From Laedolimicola ammoniilytica (GTDB taxonomy: Bacteria; Bacillota; Clostridia; Lachnospirales; Lachnospiraceae): a stretch of 64,000 nucleotides of DNA. Under the pieces are notes generated by a model. The model saw only the letters and a list, made by a program, of their open reading frames with translations, had not been told where the DNA came from and did not search any database. Position numbers and translations under genes: made by a program. Where the stretch lies: contig NZ_JAOQKC010000017.1 in the NCBI RefSeq assembly GCF_025567165.1, positions 1 through 64,000 on the forward strand, in the 5' to 3' direction. Below are positions 43,210-51,709 of the stretch, in pieces (position 1 is the first letter of the stretch; each line of letters starts with the position of its first letter).

Positions 43210-43944
43210 TTAAAAGCCTCTTCCAATACATATGCTTAAAAAATACACTTTTTCGACCCCGGCCTCCCGGAGAACTGCTGCCGCCGCGTCCAGGGTGCTT
43301 CCGGTGGTGTAGATGTCGTCTATCAGCACCGCTCTCTTTAATTTTACCGCATTCCCACAGACTTGAAAAGCATTTTTCAGATTCTCCCGCCGCCCGGCGT
43401 CACTTAGATTTTTCTGGGGCTTCGTCTTTTTTACCCGCAGAAGCACCTCTTTTTCCACCGGGATTCCAAGCCGCTCCCCGATGCGGTCCGCCACCAGTGC
43501 CGCCTGGTTAAAGCCTCTTTTTCGCATCCGGCTTTTGTGAATCGGAACGGGAATCAGCGCGTCCGGCTGCCAGGAACGAAGGGTGCGCCCGAAGCGCCGC
43601 AGCAGCTCCTCCGCGTAGAAATCCGCGTATTCCCTGCGGTTATGATACTTGAAGCGGCTGATAGAAGCCCGCATAAGCTGATCGTAGACAAAGGCTGCCC
43701 GGCCCTTTTCGAATCCATGCTCCCGCCGCATGCAATCCGGACAATATTCCGTCTCTGTCTCTGAAAGCGGTTTCCCGCATTTCATGCAGACCGGCTCTTC
43801 TGCCGGGCGCGGGAGCATCCGGCAGTTTTCGCAGATCAATCGATCATATCGGCCTGTGAGTTCATCACAGATCGGACATCTGCGAGGATATATAAGATTT
43901 GATAGTTTCGCAAAGACCCGTGTAGCGCTTCTGTTCCGTACCAT
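43210..43944 (-). CDS. ComF family protein
   Basis: A 244-residue protein. An N-terminal double zinc ribbon (CPICDELTG, ICENC, CMKCGKPL, CPDC) is joined to a phosphoribosyltransferase domain with the signature VLIDDIYTTGSTLD. ComF acts in DNA uptake during transformation. The full phosphoribosyl motif is present. The first good start, ATG at 43942-43944, lies 80 bp inside recD2 in another frame; a TTG two codons upstream is the only alternative. Confidence 0.9.
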   Translation of the reverse strand: MVRNRSATRVFAKLSNLIYPRRCPICDELTGRYDRLICENCRMLPRPAEEPVCMKCGKPLSETETEYCPDCMRREHGFEKGRAAFVYDQLMRASISRFKYHNRREYADFYAEELLRRFGRTLRSWQPDALIPVPIHKSRMRKRGFNQAALVADRIGERLGIPVEKEVLLRVKKTKPQKNLSDAGRRENLKNAFQVCGNAVKLKRAVLIDDIYTTGSTLDAAAAVLREAGVEKVYFLSICIGRGF

Positions 43945-46147
43945 TTTCAATCATCGCCTGGAAGGTGGAGGCGCTGCCCACCAGAGTCACGCAGGATCTG
44001 GCCCGGGTCACCGCCGTATACAAAAGGTTTCGGTTCATCAGGGGGCGGGGGCCACTGAGCAATGGGATCACCACCGCCGGGTACTCGCTTCCCTGGGACT
44101 TATGTACGGTAATCGCGTAGGCCAGTTCCAGCTCGTCCAGCTGTTTGAACGGGTAGGAGGCCATACGCCCTTCATCAAATTCCACGGTAACTTCCTCCGC
44201 GAAGGTATTGATGGTACGGACGATTCCCATGTCGCCGTTGAATACGCCCACGCCCTTATCGATGGCAATGCCGTAGCGGTTGCGGACCTCCCACTCCAGC
44301 TGGTAATTGTTGCGGATCTGCATGACCTTGTCGCCCACCCGCAGAATCCCTTTTCCGGCGCCGCCGTCCTCCGCTTGGGTCACGTGGCCGAAGGGAATCT
44401 CCGTCTTGTCCTTATCCTCGGGATTCAGATAGCGCTGCAGCACCCGGTTCAGGTTTTCTACACCGAGAGCCCCTTTCCGCATGGGGGTCAATACCTGGAT
44501 ATCCGAAATCTCCGCGCCCACATAGCGGGGCATCTTCTCCTGTACCAGAGCCAGCACCACCCGCAAAATGATGTTCGGATCCTGTCTTTGCAGAAAGAAG
44601 AAATCCCGGCTCTTATTGTCCAGGGTCACCTGCTCACCCCGGTTGATCTTATGGGCGTTCACAATGATGTCGCTCTCCGCCGCCTGGCGGAAGATCTTGG
44701 TCAGCCGCACCACCGGAAAGGCCTCCGAGCGGATCATATCCTGCAGGATGCTGCCCGGCCCCACGCTGGGAAGCTGGTTCACATCGCCCACCAGAATCAG
44801 TCTGGTGCCCGGCACTACCGCCTTTAACAGCGCCTGCATCAGATGCAGATCCACCATGGACATCTCATCGATGATGATCACATCTGCCTCCAGGGGATTC
44901 TCCTCATTCCGGGCAAACATAGCCCGGCCCACGCCTGCGTTCTCCGGACCGCCGGACAGCTCCAGCATCCGGTGGATGGTCTGAGCCTGACAGCCTGTGG
45001 CCTCGGTCATCCGCTTGGCCGCCCGCCCGGTGGGAGCGGCCAGAAAAATATCCAGGTTCTCCGCCTCAAAATAATGAATCATGGCGTTGATGGTGGTGGT
45101 TTTTCCGGTACCGGGACCTCCGGTCAGGATCAGCAGGCCATTTTGCACTGCTGCCGCCACCGCTTCCCGCTGGTGTTCGTCCAGGGTGGTCTTCGTGGCT
45201 TTCTCGATCTTCGAAAGCCGCGTTTCAATCACCGCGTCGGTCTCATCCATGGACAGATTCAAGTGATACAGCATGGCCGCGATGCTGAGCTCCGCGTAAT
45301 AATAAGAAGCCGCATAGACGAAGACCGTCTCCTGTCCCCGGCTGTCCGGCAGGGTCTTCTTTATGAGCTTCCGGTCAATGCTGAGGTCCGACACATGGCG
45401 CTCCACCGATTCCGGCGGCACGCCCAGAAGCTCCACTGTCCGATTTAACAGCATGGTCTCCGGAATACAGGTATGGCCCTCCGCCGAAGCGTTCAAAAGT
45501 GTATACAGGATGCCGCTTCGGATCCGAAAATCCGAGTCCTCCCGGATGCCGACCCGTTTCGCGATCTCATCCGCGGTCCGAAAGCCCACGCCCGCGATAT
45601 CGTCTGCCAGTCGGTAGGGATTCTCCTTTATCATACGATAAATCTCCTGCCCATACTGCTGGTAAATCTTTACAGCTAAATTCATGGAGATGCCATACTC
45701 CTGCAAAAAAACCATGGCGTCCCGGAGATCCCGTTTTTCCTCCATCTGTTCGGCGATCTCCCGGGCCTTCCGCTCACTGATGCCCTTGACCTCCGCCAGA
45801 CGCTCCGGCTCACGCTCCATGATTTCAAAGGTTTTCGCCCCAAACCTTCGGACAATCCGGGCCGCCAGCGCAGCGCCGACGCCCTTCACCGCTCCGCTGG
45901 CCAGATAGCGCTCCATGGCCAGGGCGTCCTTTGGCGTCTTCACCTCGAAGCGCTCCGACTTGAACTGCTGGCCGTACATGGGATGCTCCGTATAATCGCC
46001 CTCCAGCTCCACCAGCTCACCCTCACTGATATAGGAAAAGATTCCGACGACTGTGATTTCATCCTCGTCGGATACCAGATTCAGAACCGAATATCCATTT
46101 TCCGCGTTTCTGTAGATGATGTGCTCTACATACCCCTCAAGCTTCAT
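43865..46147 (-). CDS. recD2: ATP-dependent DNA helicase RecD2
   Basis: A 760-residue 5'-3' helicase with an N-terminal OB/HhH region (SGAVKGVGAALAARIVRRFG and the DIAGVGFRTADEIA repeats). Walker A GGPGTGKTTT lies near residue 345, Walker B IIIDEMSMVD follows, and the C-terminal YAITVHKSQGSEY and LYTAVTRAR motifs complete the fold. RecD2 works in repair without RecBC. Its 3' end overlaps comF by 80 bp, an unusually long overlap. Confidence 0.95.
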   Translation of the reverse strand: MKLEGYVEHIIYRNAENGYSVLNLVSDEDEITVVGIFSYISEGELVELEGDYTEHPMYGQQFKSERFEVKTPKDALAMERYLASGAVKGVGAALAARIVRRFGAKTFEIMEREPERLAEVKGISERKAREIAEQMEEKRDLRDAMVFLQEYGISMNLAVKIYQQYGQEIYRMIKENPYRLADDIAGVGFRTADEIAKRVGIREDSDFRIRSGILYTLLNASAEGHTCIPETMLLNRTVELLGVPPESVERHVSDLSIDRKLIKKTLPDSRGQETVFVYAASYYYAELSIAAMLYHLNLSMDETDAVIETRLSKIEKATKTTLDEHQREAVAAAVQNGLLILTGGPGTGKTTTINAMIHYFEAENLDIFLAAPTGRAAKRMTEATGCQAQTIHRMLELSGGPENAGVGRAMFARNEENPLEADVIIIDEMSMVDLHLMQALLKAVVPGTRLILVGDVNQLPSVGPGSILQDMIRSEAFPVVRLTKIFRQAAESDIIVNAHKINRGEQVTLDNKSRDFFFLQRQDPNIILRVVLALVQEKMPRYVGAEISDIQVLTPMRKGALGVENLNRVLQRYLNPEDKDKTEIPFGHVTQAEDGGAGKGILRVGDKVMQIRNNYQLEWEVRNRYGIAIDKGVGVFNGDMGIVRTINTFAEEVTVEFDEGRMASYPFKQLDELELAYAITVHKSQGSEYPAVVIPLLSGPRPLMNRNLLYTAVTRARSCVTLVGSASTFQAMIENGTEQKRYTGLCETIKSYISSQMSDL

Positions 46148-46180
46148 AATTCTCCTTCGTATGAAGATATATTTCTATAA

Positions 46181-46217
46181 AAATGGGCATGACAGATAAA
46201 GCTCCGTCATGCCCCTC
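46181..46217 (-). terminator. Terminator after mreB/mbl
   Basis: The stem GGGCATGAC/GTCATGCCC is followed on the minus strand by ATTTTTATAG, about 20 bp past the gene's stop at 46235 and before recD2. Confidence 0.8.
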
Positions 46218-46234
46218 ATTTGTAAAAATAAGAT

Positions 46235-47227
46235 TTACTCGTCCCGGTTGCCGGCCATGAACTCTACGAATTTACCGGTTCCGATAGCGACACACTTCAT
46301 GGCGTCCTCAGCCGTCATGGTATTGATGCCGGTCTTCTCCTCCAGCAGCTCCTCCAGTCCGCGAAGCAGGGCTCCGCCTCCGGTCAGTACGATTCCTCTG
46401 TCCGCGATATCTGCTGCCAGCTCGGGCGGAGTCTTCTCCAGCACACTGTGGACAGCCTCTACGATCTGCATGGTAGACTCACGAAGCGCCTCCTCGCAGT
46501 CCTCAGAGGTCACCTCTACAGACTTCGGCAGACCTGTCACCAGGTTCCGTCCGCGAACGCTCATGCGATCCACTTCAGCCCGGGGATAGCAGGTACCTAC
46601 CTTAATCTTGATATCCTCTGCAGTGCGCTCACCGATCAGAAGATTGTGCTTTTTCCGCATGTAACGGACGATGGCCTCGTCGAAATCGTCTCCCGCGATC
46701 TTCACGGAAGTGCTGACTACCGCGCCGCCCAGGGAGATAACAGCGATGTCGCTGGTACCGCCTCCGATGTCTACGATCATATTGCCGCAGGGACGGGAAA
46801 TATCAATGCCGGCTCCGATGGCTGCCGCAATGGGCTCCTCGATGATCAGAACCTCGCGGGCGCCTGCCTGATAGGTAGCGTCCTCTACTGCCTTCTTCTC
46901 TACCTCGGTCACGCCGCTGGGTACGCACACTGCGATACGCGGTCTGCGGAAAGAACGCTTGCCTGTAGCCTTCTGGATGAAGTACTTCAGCATCTTCTCT
47001 GTTACGGTATAGTCGGAGATAACGCCCTGACGCAGCGGACGTACCGCTACGATGTTGCCGGGGGTTCTTCCCAGCATCAGTCTGGCTTCCTCTCCAATCG
47101 CGCGAATCTTATTGGTATCGCGGTCAAAGGCTACTACGGACGGCTCTTTTAAAACGACGCCCTTTCCATTTATATATACAAGGATACTGGCTGTACCCAG
47201 GTCAATTCCGATATCTGTTCCTGCCAT
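46235..47227 (-). CDS. MreB/Mbl-type rod-shape actin homologue
   Basis: A 330-residue actin-like ATPase with phosphate-1 loop IGIDLGTASILVY (7-19), the phosphate-2 block MIVDIGGGTSDIAVISLGG and the adenosine motif VLTGGGALLRGLEE. It polymerises under the membrane and guides wall synthesis. It stands alone with its own terminator and without mreC/mreD, so it is more likely an Mbl/MreBH-type paralogue than the operon MreB. The ATG follows GGGGAATTTGAAAA. Confidence 0.92.
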   Translation of the reverse strand: MAGTDIGIDLGTASILVYINGKGVVLKEPSVVAFDRDTNKIRAIGEEARLMLGRTPGNIVAVRPLRQGVISDYTVTEKMLKYFIQKATGKRSFRRPRIAVCVPSGVTEVEKKAVEDATYQAGAREVLIIEEPIAAAIGAGIDISRPCGNMIVDIGGGTSDIAVISLGGAVVSTSVKIAGDDFDEAIVRYMRKKHNLLIGERTAEDIKIKVGTCYPRAEVDRMSVRGRNLVTGLPKSVEVTSEDCEEALRESTMQIVEAVHSVLEKTPPELAADIADRGIVLTGGGALLRGLEELLEEKTGINTMTAEDAMKCVAIGTGKFVEFMAGNRDE

Positions 47228-47347
47228 TTTTCAAATTCCCCTTTCTCACCGAATCTTTCCGGATCCAATTTCTTCTATACTATCAGTCTTACACATTTAT
47301 AAGCAGTTATTCATGCTTCCTGTAAAGCACCTATTTGCGTAACTTAT

Positions 47348-47376
47348 ATTATATACAAGAAATTCCAAAAAGGAAA
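47348..47376 (-). promoter_or_regulatory. Possible promoter of mreB/mbl
   Basis: A perfect -10 TATAAT on the minus strand (47348-47353) has a weak -35 (TTTCCT at 47371-47376) 17 bp away. The leader of about 115 nt shows no strong structure. Confidence 0.4.
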
Positions 47377-47412
47377 GCATTTTTTTTCGTCTATGGGAAA
47401 TTTAAGCATTTC

Positions 47413-48399
47413 TTAAGAACAATGAGCCAGCCACTGGCACACTTCTGTCACTTTTTCCCTCTGCTCCGGAGTAAAATCCGCAGCATCCCGCTCCACATCC
47501 AGATCCTCCATGTCGTAACGGCGGCCCAGAAGCAGCTTTTCCAGCTTTGCCGGGAATTCCACGTCCAGCATATCCGAATAGATTTTGATCTCCTCGATAT
47601 GCATATTTTTCAGGCGCAGCCACACCTCCAGCTCGCCCCAGTCGAAGCGCTTGCTGTAAGAGGTCTCACACTCGGGGGATTTTCCGAATTTCCAGTCCCA
47701 GGAGGAATAAAGGTTGTACGTCTCCTGCACTTCCCCATTTTCGAAAATAGCCGGATCCAGCTCCACGAAATCACCATAGGCCTCCGCAAAGCTTTCCTTC
47801 AGGGCTGCCCGCAGCGCGTCTGTGGTAATCTCCGGGTTCAGATCCTTCAGGTTGCAGACCCGGGACTGTACGGATTTGACGCCCTTCGCCTTCATTTTTT
47901 CCTTGGACGGAGTCAGATATCTGCCCAGCTGGCTTACATCCACATTCACCATCAGGGTTCCATGCTGGATATTGCAATGGGAATTCTTGGAAAACGCGTT
48001 TCCGGAGAACTTGAAGCCGTCCTGGGTAATGATGTCGTTGCGGCCGGAAAACTGTGTCTCGATGCCGAATTTTCGGCAGGCGGACTGGATGACCTTCAGC
48101 TGCTTCTCCAGATCGTAACGCTCCGGGGCGGCCAGGAAGGTAAAGTTCAGGTTGCCCAGATCGTGGTAAACGGCTCCGCCGCCGGTGGTGCGTCTGGCCA
48201 GGAAGCCACCCTCCTCCTCCAGAAGCTGGGCCTTGCATTCCCGAATCGCGTTCTGATTCCGTCCGATGACTACCGTATGGTCGTTCTGCCAGAGATAGAG
48301 CACCACGTCGCCGGGCTCGATTTTGTCTGCCAGATACTTCTCCACGGCCAGATTTCTCCAGGGATTCCAGGTGTAGGTCTGTACAAAATAATGATTCAT
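47413..48399 (-). CDS. lplA: Lipoate--protein ligase
   Basis: A 328-residue ligase with the substrate block RRTTGGGAVYHDLGNLNFTF starting at residue 69 and the lysine-containing KFSGNAFSK, followed by a C-terminal accessory domain. It activates free lipoate with ATP and attaches it to GcvH or 2-oxoacid dehydrogenase E2 proteins. The ATG follows AAGGAGGAGACACAA. The conjugative element begins a few hundred bases upstream of this gene. Confidence 0.93.
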   Translation of the reverse strand: MNHYFVQTYTWNPWRNLAVEKYLADKIEPGDVVLYLWQNDHTVVIGRNQNAIRECKAQLLEEEGGFLARRTTGGGAVYHDLGNLNFTFLAAPERYDLEKQLKVIQSACRKFGIETQFSGRNDIITQDGFKFSGNAFSKNSHCNIQHGTLMVNVDVSQLGRYLTPSKEKMKAKGVKSVQSRVCNLKDLNPEITTDALRAALKESFAEAYGDFVELDPAIFENGEVQETYNLYSSWDWKFGKSPECETSYSKRFDWGELEVWLRLKNMHIEEIKIYSDMLDVEFPAKLEKLLLGRRYDMEDLDVERDAADFTPEQREKVTEVCQWLAHCS

Positions 48400-48521
48400 T
48401 TGTGTCTCCTCCTTATTGTCTCTTATGATACCATCATTTTTTGAAATTTTTCTTTCTATTTTGTTTCACTTTTCTTATAAATCACAAAGTAATTTTTGAC
48501 TATCTTTTCAAAAGTTCTTAT

Positions 48522-48565
48522 ATGCCGGTATAGCCTATTGTTACAGGCTTTTCCGGCATTTTTTG
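48522..48565. repeat. Stem-loop between lplA and the conjugative-element integrase
   Basis: Nested arms ATGCCGG/CCGGCAT and AGCCT/AGGCT are followed by six T on the plus strand. The hairpin lies in the AT-rich gap where the element's end must be. No gene on the plus strand leads into it, so it may be a structural mark of the junction. Confidence 0.5.
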
Positions 48566-48655
48566 TTATGGAAGATATTCTCAAATCTTCTTATATCCCC
48601 GTATGTTTTGGTGTTCAAAAGTAGTATGTGGAGTAGTAAATTCTCCGTTTACTAC

Positions 48656-49849
48656 TTATGCAATCAGCCGCTTCATTTCTGTTATCGACGTTTCGGAAGT
48701 CGTATGCGCGTAATAGTTCAGCGTCATATTGATGTTGGAATGTCCCATGATGTACTGCAATGCCTTTGGGTTCATTCCTGCATTTGCTAACGTGGTGCAG
48801 AATGTGTGGCGTAAGGTGTGCGGTGTCATTACCTTTGGCAATGCTACCTTTTGCGTTTTTGTGTATTTCCTTACAAGCCCCCGGAACATACTTTCATAGT
48901 TGACTGCCACTTTTGGCAAGCCGTTCCGGTTAAGAAACAGAAACTTTGTGTAGCCCTCTAAAATAACAGGCTGTGCATATTTCCGTTTGTTCAGCACCCG
49001 TTGAAATGCTTCCAACACTTTTTCACTCATAGGAATAACCCGATTGCCGCTTTTCGTCTTAGGCGTTTCCACATAGTAACCCACGTCTGCAATCTTCAAA
49101 AGTTGGTGGTCTACATTGATAAGCTGTTTGTCTAAGTCAATGTCAGCTTCCGTCAGTCCGCAGAGTTCCGAAATGCGAAGCCCTGTCCCTAACAGTATGA
49201 TAATCTCGTCGTAGTATTTCTGATAGACTTTATCATGCTGCACAAAGGACAGAAAAGCCGCTTCCTGCGTAGGGGATAGAGGTTCCTTTGGTTCCGTATC
49301 ATCTTCAAGGACTGTGTTCAACTGGAAGTCAAATGGATTTTTACGAATACAATCGTCCTGTATGGCTGTGTAAAAAGCAGCCTTTAAGGAACGCTTGTGG
49401 TTGTTGATAGTCTTGAAGCCGTAACCTTTTTCTTTCATGCGTAATGCCCATTCCTTTGCGTCGGAGAGCTTCACATTTTCAATCCGGCAGGCTCCAAGTT
49501 TATCCTCCTGCAAAATCCGCATGAGCTGTTTTCGCCCCTGCTTTGTACCATGCCGCACATTTGCCCGGTGGCGTATCTGCTTTGCGTAGAGTTGGCAGAC
49601 CGTCATTTTCTTTCCGATATGGTCGATACCGTCGTCAAGGTCTTTTTGGATTTCTTTCTCTTTTTCCCTCAACGCTATATCGTCGCGTTTTCCTGCCGGG
49701 GTTTTGTCCGTAGGTACTAACTTCCAAGAATACACAAACTGCGGTTTTCCAAAGGTATCTATATATTTGTAGGCATATCTCCCGTCTTTTCTCTGGCTCT
49801 CTCCGGTGCGGAGAATACGATTTTTATTATCCCGTCTTTTTTCCGACAT
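48656..49849 (-). CDS. int: Tn916-type tyrosine integrase
   Basis: A 397-residue recombinase strongly resembling Tn916 Int (405 residues). An N-terminal arm-binding domain begins MSEKRRDNKNRILRTGESQ. The catalytic set is in place: Arg in LGTGLRISELCGL, the HxLR motif in TPHTLRHTFC, His in MGHSNINMTL and Tyr in NYYAH. It cuts and joins the element ends. The start ATG 49847-49849 follows AAAGGAGCATAACG and matches the Tn916 start; the longer frame to 49909 is not supported. Confidence 0.95.
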   Translation of the reverse strand: MSEKRRDNKNRILRTGESQRKDGRYAYKYIDTFGKPQFVYSWKLVPTDKTPAGKRDDIALREKEKEIQKDLDDGIDHIGKKMTVCQLYAKQIRHRANVRHGTKQGRKQLMRILQEDKLGACRIENVKLSDAKEWALRMKEKGYGFKTINNHKRSLKAAFYTAIQDDCIRKNPFDFQLNTVLEDDTEPKEPLSPTQEAAFLSFVQHDKVYQKYYDEIIILLGTGLRISELCGLTEADIDLDKQLINVDHQLLKIADVGYYVETPKTKSGNRVIPMSEKVLEAFQRVLNKRKYAQPVILEGYTKFLFLNRNGLPKVAVNYESMFRGLVRKYTKTQKVALPKVMTPHTLRHTFCTTLANAGMNPKALQYIMGHSNINMTLNYYAHTTSETSITEMKRLIA

Positions 49850-49928
49850 CGTTATGCTCCTTTCCATAATGGAAAGAGCCTTGATATGCTTGACTACATT
49901 GTACCACATTCAAGGCTCGATTTCACTA

Positions 49929-50132
49929 TCAGATTGCGTCCACCGTATCAATCATTTTTTCAAACTGCTTACGCTTAATCTGAATACGGTTTCCGTTCAT
50001 CATTACCCAGTCCGGGACGGGATTTTCTTCTGCCAGTTTCCGCAGCTTGCTTTCTCCGATACGGAAATATTTTGCGGCTTCTTCTATGGTAAGAGTGTAC
50101 TTTTCCCAAATCGGCACGTCGTTATTGTTCAA
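49929..50132 (-). CDS. xis: Excisionase (Tn916 Xis type)
   Basis: A 67-residue protein, the same length as Tn916 Xis, with the winged-helix core YTLTIEEAAKYFRIGESKLRKL and NGNRIQIKRKQFEKMID. It directs Int toward excision. The start is TTG (50130-50132) behind GGGGGACGACAAA, giving the expected length; the longer frame from 50168 would be unusual. It ends 79 bp before int. Confidence 0.93.
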   Translation of the reverse strand: MNNNDVPIWEKYTLTIEEAAKYFRIGESKLRKLAEENPVPDWVMMNGNRIQIKRKQFEKMIDTVDAI

Positions 50133-50179
50133 TTTGTCGTCCCCCTTTCTAAATGGGTCAAAAGTCAATTTGTAACATA

Positions 50180-50564
50180 GGCTTTAATCGGACGGCTATT
50201 AGCGTAACCTCATGGGACTTGCACCCCTCCGGCGGTCTGCCGAAGCCCTACCCATTGCCTGCGACGCTTCTAACGCTCGGACTATGGCTGTAAGGAAGTA
50301 TCATTATGTATTCTGTGCGTTATCGCCCGCAAGTTGCTACACTTGCTTTGCAGCGGTGGTGTTGTTCGCTCGCTTTTCCCGTAGGAGAAAGGTCATGGCG
50401 CACCCGCCGTATGGCTCGGCACAAAAGGAACGTATCCGATTTGCCTTATGCTGCGTCGCCGTTCTATTGCGCCGCTTTCTTTGTCAAGGTTCAAAATGGC
50501 TGTGTTGCCGCATTAGCAGCGGAACGGAAAAGGGGGAGTAAAGACGTTCCACCGCCGATTGCGG
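50180..50564. other. GC-rich block without a convincing gene in the conjugative element
   Basis: About 385 bp differ in composition from the AT-rich element around them. Plus-strand frames of 109 and 91 residues exist but are rich in Cys/Arg/Ser with no ribosome site, family signal or codon pattern I trust. The minus strand carries short inverted segments, for example around GGCTTCGGC. It may be a structured RNA or leftover DNA. Confidence 0.45.
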
Positions 50565-50825
50565 TTATTTCTCTGTTCTAAAATTGAGGACAGCCATCAT
50601 CAGTTTGGCTTGCAGCCGTTCCCGAATGTCGTTGTCTATACCAAAATAAACATTTCCACGCTCGTCATATAACTTTCGCATGGATAAACGGGCTATATAA
50701 CCGCTGAAATGCTGCAAGACCATTTTCATAGCGTCCGGGTCGCCCTTTGTCGCTGCCACAATGACAGGATAAGGAACAAGGGCATTTTCCGGGTAGCCAG
50801 GTTGATTACCATTCGTCCCATTCAT
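50565..50825 (-). CDS. Helix-turn-helix domain protein (Tn916 Orf8-like)
   Basis: An 86-residue small protein, PYPVIVAATKGDPDAMKMVLQHFSGYIARLSMRK, then DERGNVYFGIDNDIRERLQAKLM. It is typical of the HTH_16 group paired with the sigma-like Orf7 protein in Tn916-type elements. The ATG at 50823-50825 is nine bases after GGAGG; the one at 50831 is too close. It overlaps the sigma-like gene by 20 bp and probably shares in regulation of conjugation. Confidence 0.85.
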   Translation of the reverse strand: MNGTNGNQPGYPENALVPYPVIVAATKGDPDAMKMVLQHFSGYIARLSMRKLYDERGNVYFGIDNDIRERLQAKLMMAVLNFRTEK

Positions 50826-51246
50826 CAGCATTTTCCTCCAAATATTTTCTTAATTGTTCAAAAGAGCTTGTCCGCCTGTACTGTATTGTGCTTCTCGGTG
50901 TATTGAGCAACTCTGCAATTTCTGTATCGCTCATTCCCTCGAAATAATACAGCAATATGGCTTTGCGCTTTTCTTCCGGCAAAGTACGGATTGCTTCAAG
51001 AAGCAGCTTCGGCGTGATTTTCTTTCCGGCTTTTTCAAAGACGGTTTCAGCAGTTTCCCGTTTGAAATATTCATCAAAGGTATGTAGCTGTCGCGCTTCA
51101 TCTAAGGTCATGTCGGAAAAGGTTACTTCCTTTGCCTTATGTGTACGAAGCTCTCTATGAGCGTCGCACGCTTCATTGTGCAATACCGCATTGCAATACT
51201 TCTGAAAAGAACATTGCTTATAAAACTCCCTGCTATTAGGTTCCAC
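50806..51246 (-). CDS. Sigma-70-like regulator (Tn916 Orf7-like)
   Basis: A 146-residue protein with a sigma region-2-like middle and a clear sigma region-4 HTH: EAIRTLPEEKRKAILLYYFEGMSDTEIAELLNTPRSTIQYRRTSSFEQL. In Tn916 the equivalent product drives transcription in the regulatory region. The start is GTG (51244-51246) behind AAAGGAGGTGAGAAT, an excellent site; the long frame to 51327 is not needed. Confidence 0.9.
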   Translation of the reverse strand: MEPNSREFYKQCSFQKYCNAVLHNEACDAHRELRTHKAKEVTFSDMTLDEARQLHTFDEYFKRETAETVFEKAGKKITPKLLLEAIRTLPEEKRKAILLYYFEGMSDTEIAELLNTPRSTIQYRRTSSFEQLRKYLEENADEWDEW

Positions 51247-51368
51247 ATTCTCACCTCCTTTCTCGTTGAAAGTTGGTGGTGCTTCCCCCTTTTCGCGGGG
51301 TAATACGGAGCTTTGAAAAAATGCCAAATATTTTCGGAAATTTTTTCAAAAATTTTTTTAAGCATACA

Positions 51369-51405
51369 AAATGCGCCCGTCCGCAAAAAAACGCGGACAG
51401 GCGCA
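51369..51405 (-). terminator. Strong hairpin upstream of the sigma-like gene
   Basis: The arms are ATGCGCCTGTCCGC and GCGGACGGGCGCAT, with one internal mismatch position, around a T-rich loop. On the minus strand TTTTGTATG follows. It would stop transcripts arriving from the exporter cassette and micropeptide gene before the sigma-like gene. Confidence 0.75.
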
Positions 51406-51433
51406 TAGGAATAATAAAAAGTATTTAGATGAT

Positions 51434-51535
51434 TTAATAGTTCATATCTAAGGGTAGGAATATCCCCGGTGGCGGTCGGGCTTTTTTTGATAAATCAAAG
51501 AATGTAAGAATTTGTTGATGTGGTTTATAACTCAT
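51434..51535 (-). CDS. 33-residue micropeptide with structured translation start
   Basis: The frame from ATG (51533-51535) to the stop at 51434 encodes a peptide with hydrophobic ILTFFDL, then SKKARPPPGIFLPL, proline-rich and without a signal peptide. The ribosome site AGGAGG sits in the loop of a perfect 10-bp hairpin whose 3' arm contains the start codon (51533-51561). The gene lies between the exporter cassette and the sigma-like gene. I do not recognise the peptide. The excellent ribosome site is the main argument for translation. Confidence 0.6.
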   Translation of the reverse strand: MSYKPHQQILTFFDLSKKARPPPGIFLPLDMNY

Positions 51536-51561
51536 GGCGGCTACCTCCTAAAGCCGCCATG
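51533..51561. promoter_or_regulatory. Perfect palindrome presenting the micropeptide ribosome site
   Basis: CATGGCGGCT and AGCCGCCATG enclose a 9-base loop containing AGGAGG on the minus strand. The start codon is paired in the stem while the ribosome site is exposed, a layout that can set translation by structure. Confidence 0.75.
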
Positions 51562-51599
51562 TCTACATGGTTAAGGGTCGTCGTACAGACAAAAAGAAA

Positions 51600-51626
51600 C
51601 GGCGGCTCTGAAAATCAAAGCCGCCG
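51600..51626 (-). terminator. Terminator after the exporter cassette
   Basis: CGGCGGCT and AGCCGCCG arms are followed on the minus strand by TTTCTTTTTG. A second stem with CGACGGC/GCCGTCG lies at 51662-51686, nearer the last permease gene. Confidence 0.75.
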
Positions 51627-51709
51627 AAATAGAATAGGCGCGTGAAAATATGGCTGCTCTGCGACGGCTTTTTTTCTTTGCCGTCGTCCGGCAGATGTTG
51701 GTTGTATCA

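Noticed and set aside
50212..50581. Two plus-strand frames of 109 and 91 residues in the GC-rich block
   Set aside because: They overlap each other in different frames, lack ribosome sites and have a Cys/Arg/Ser-rich composition typical of non-coding DNA.
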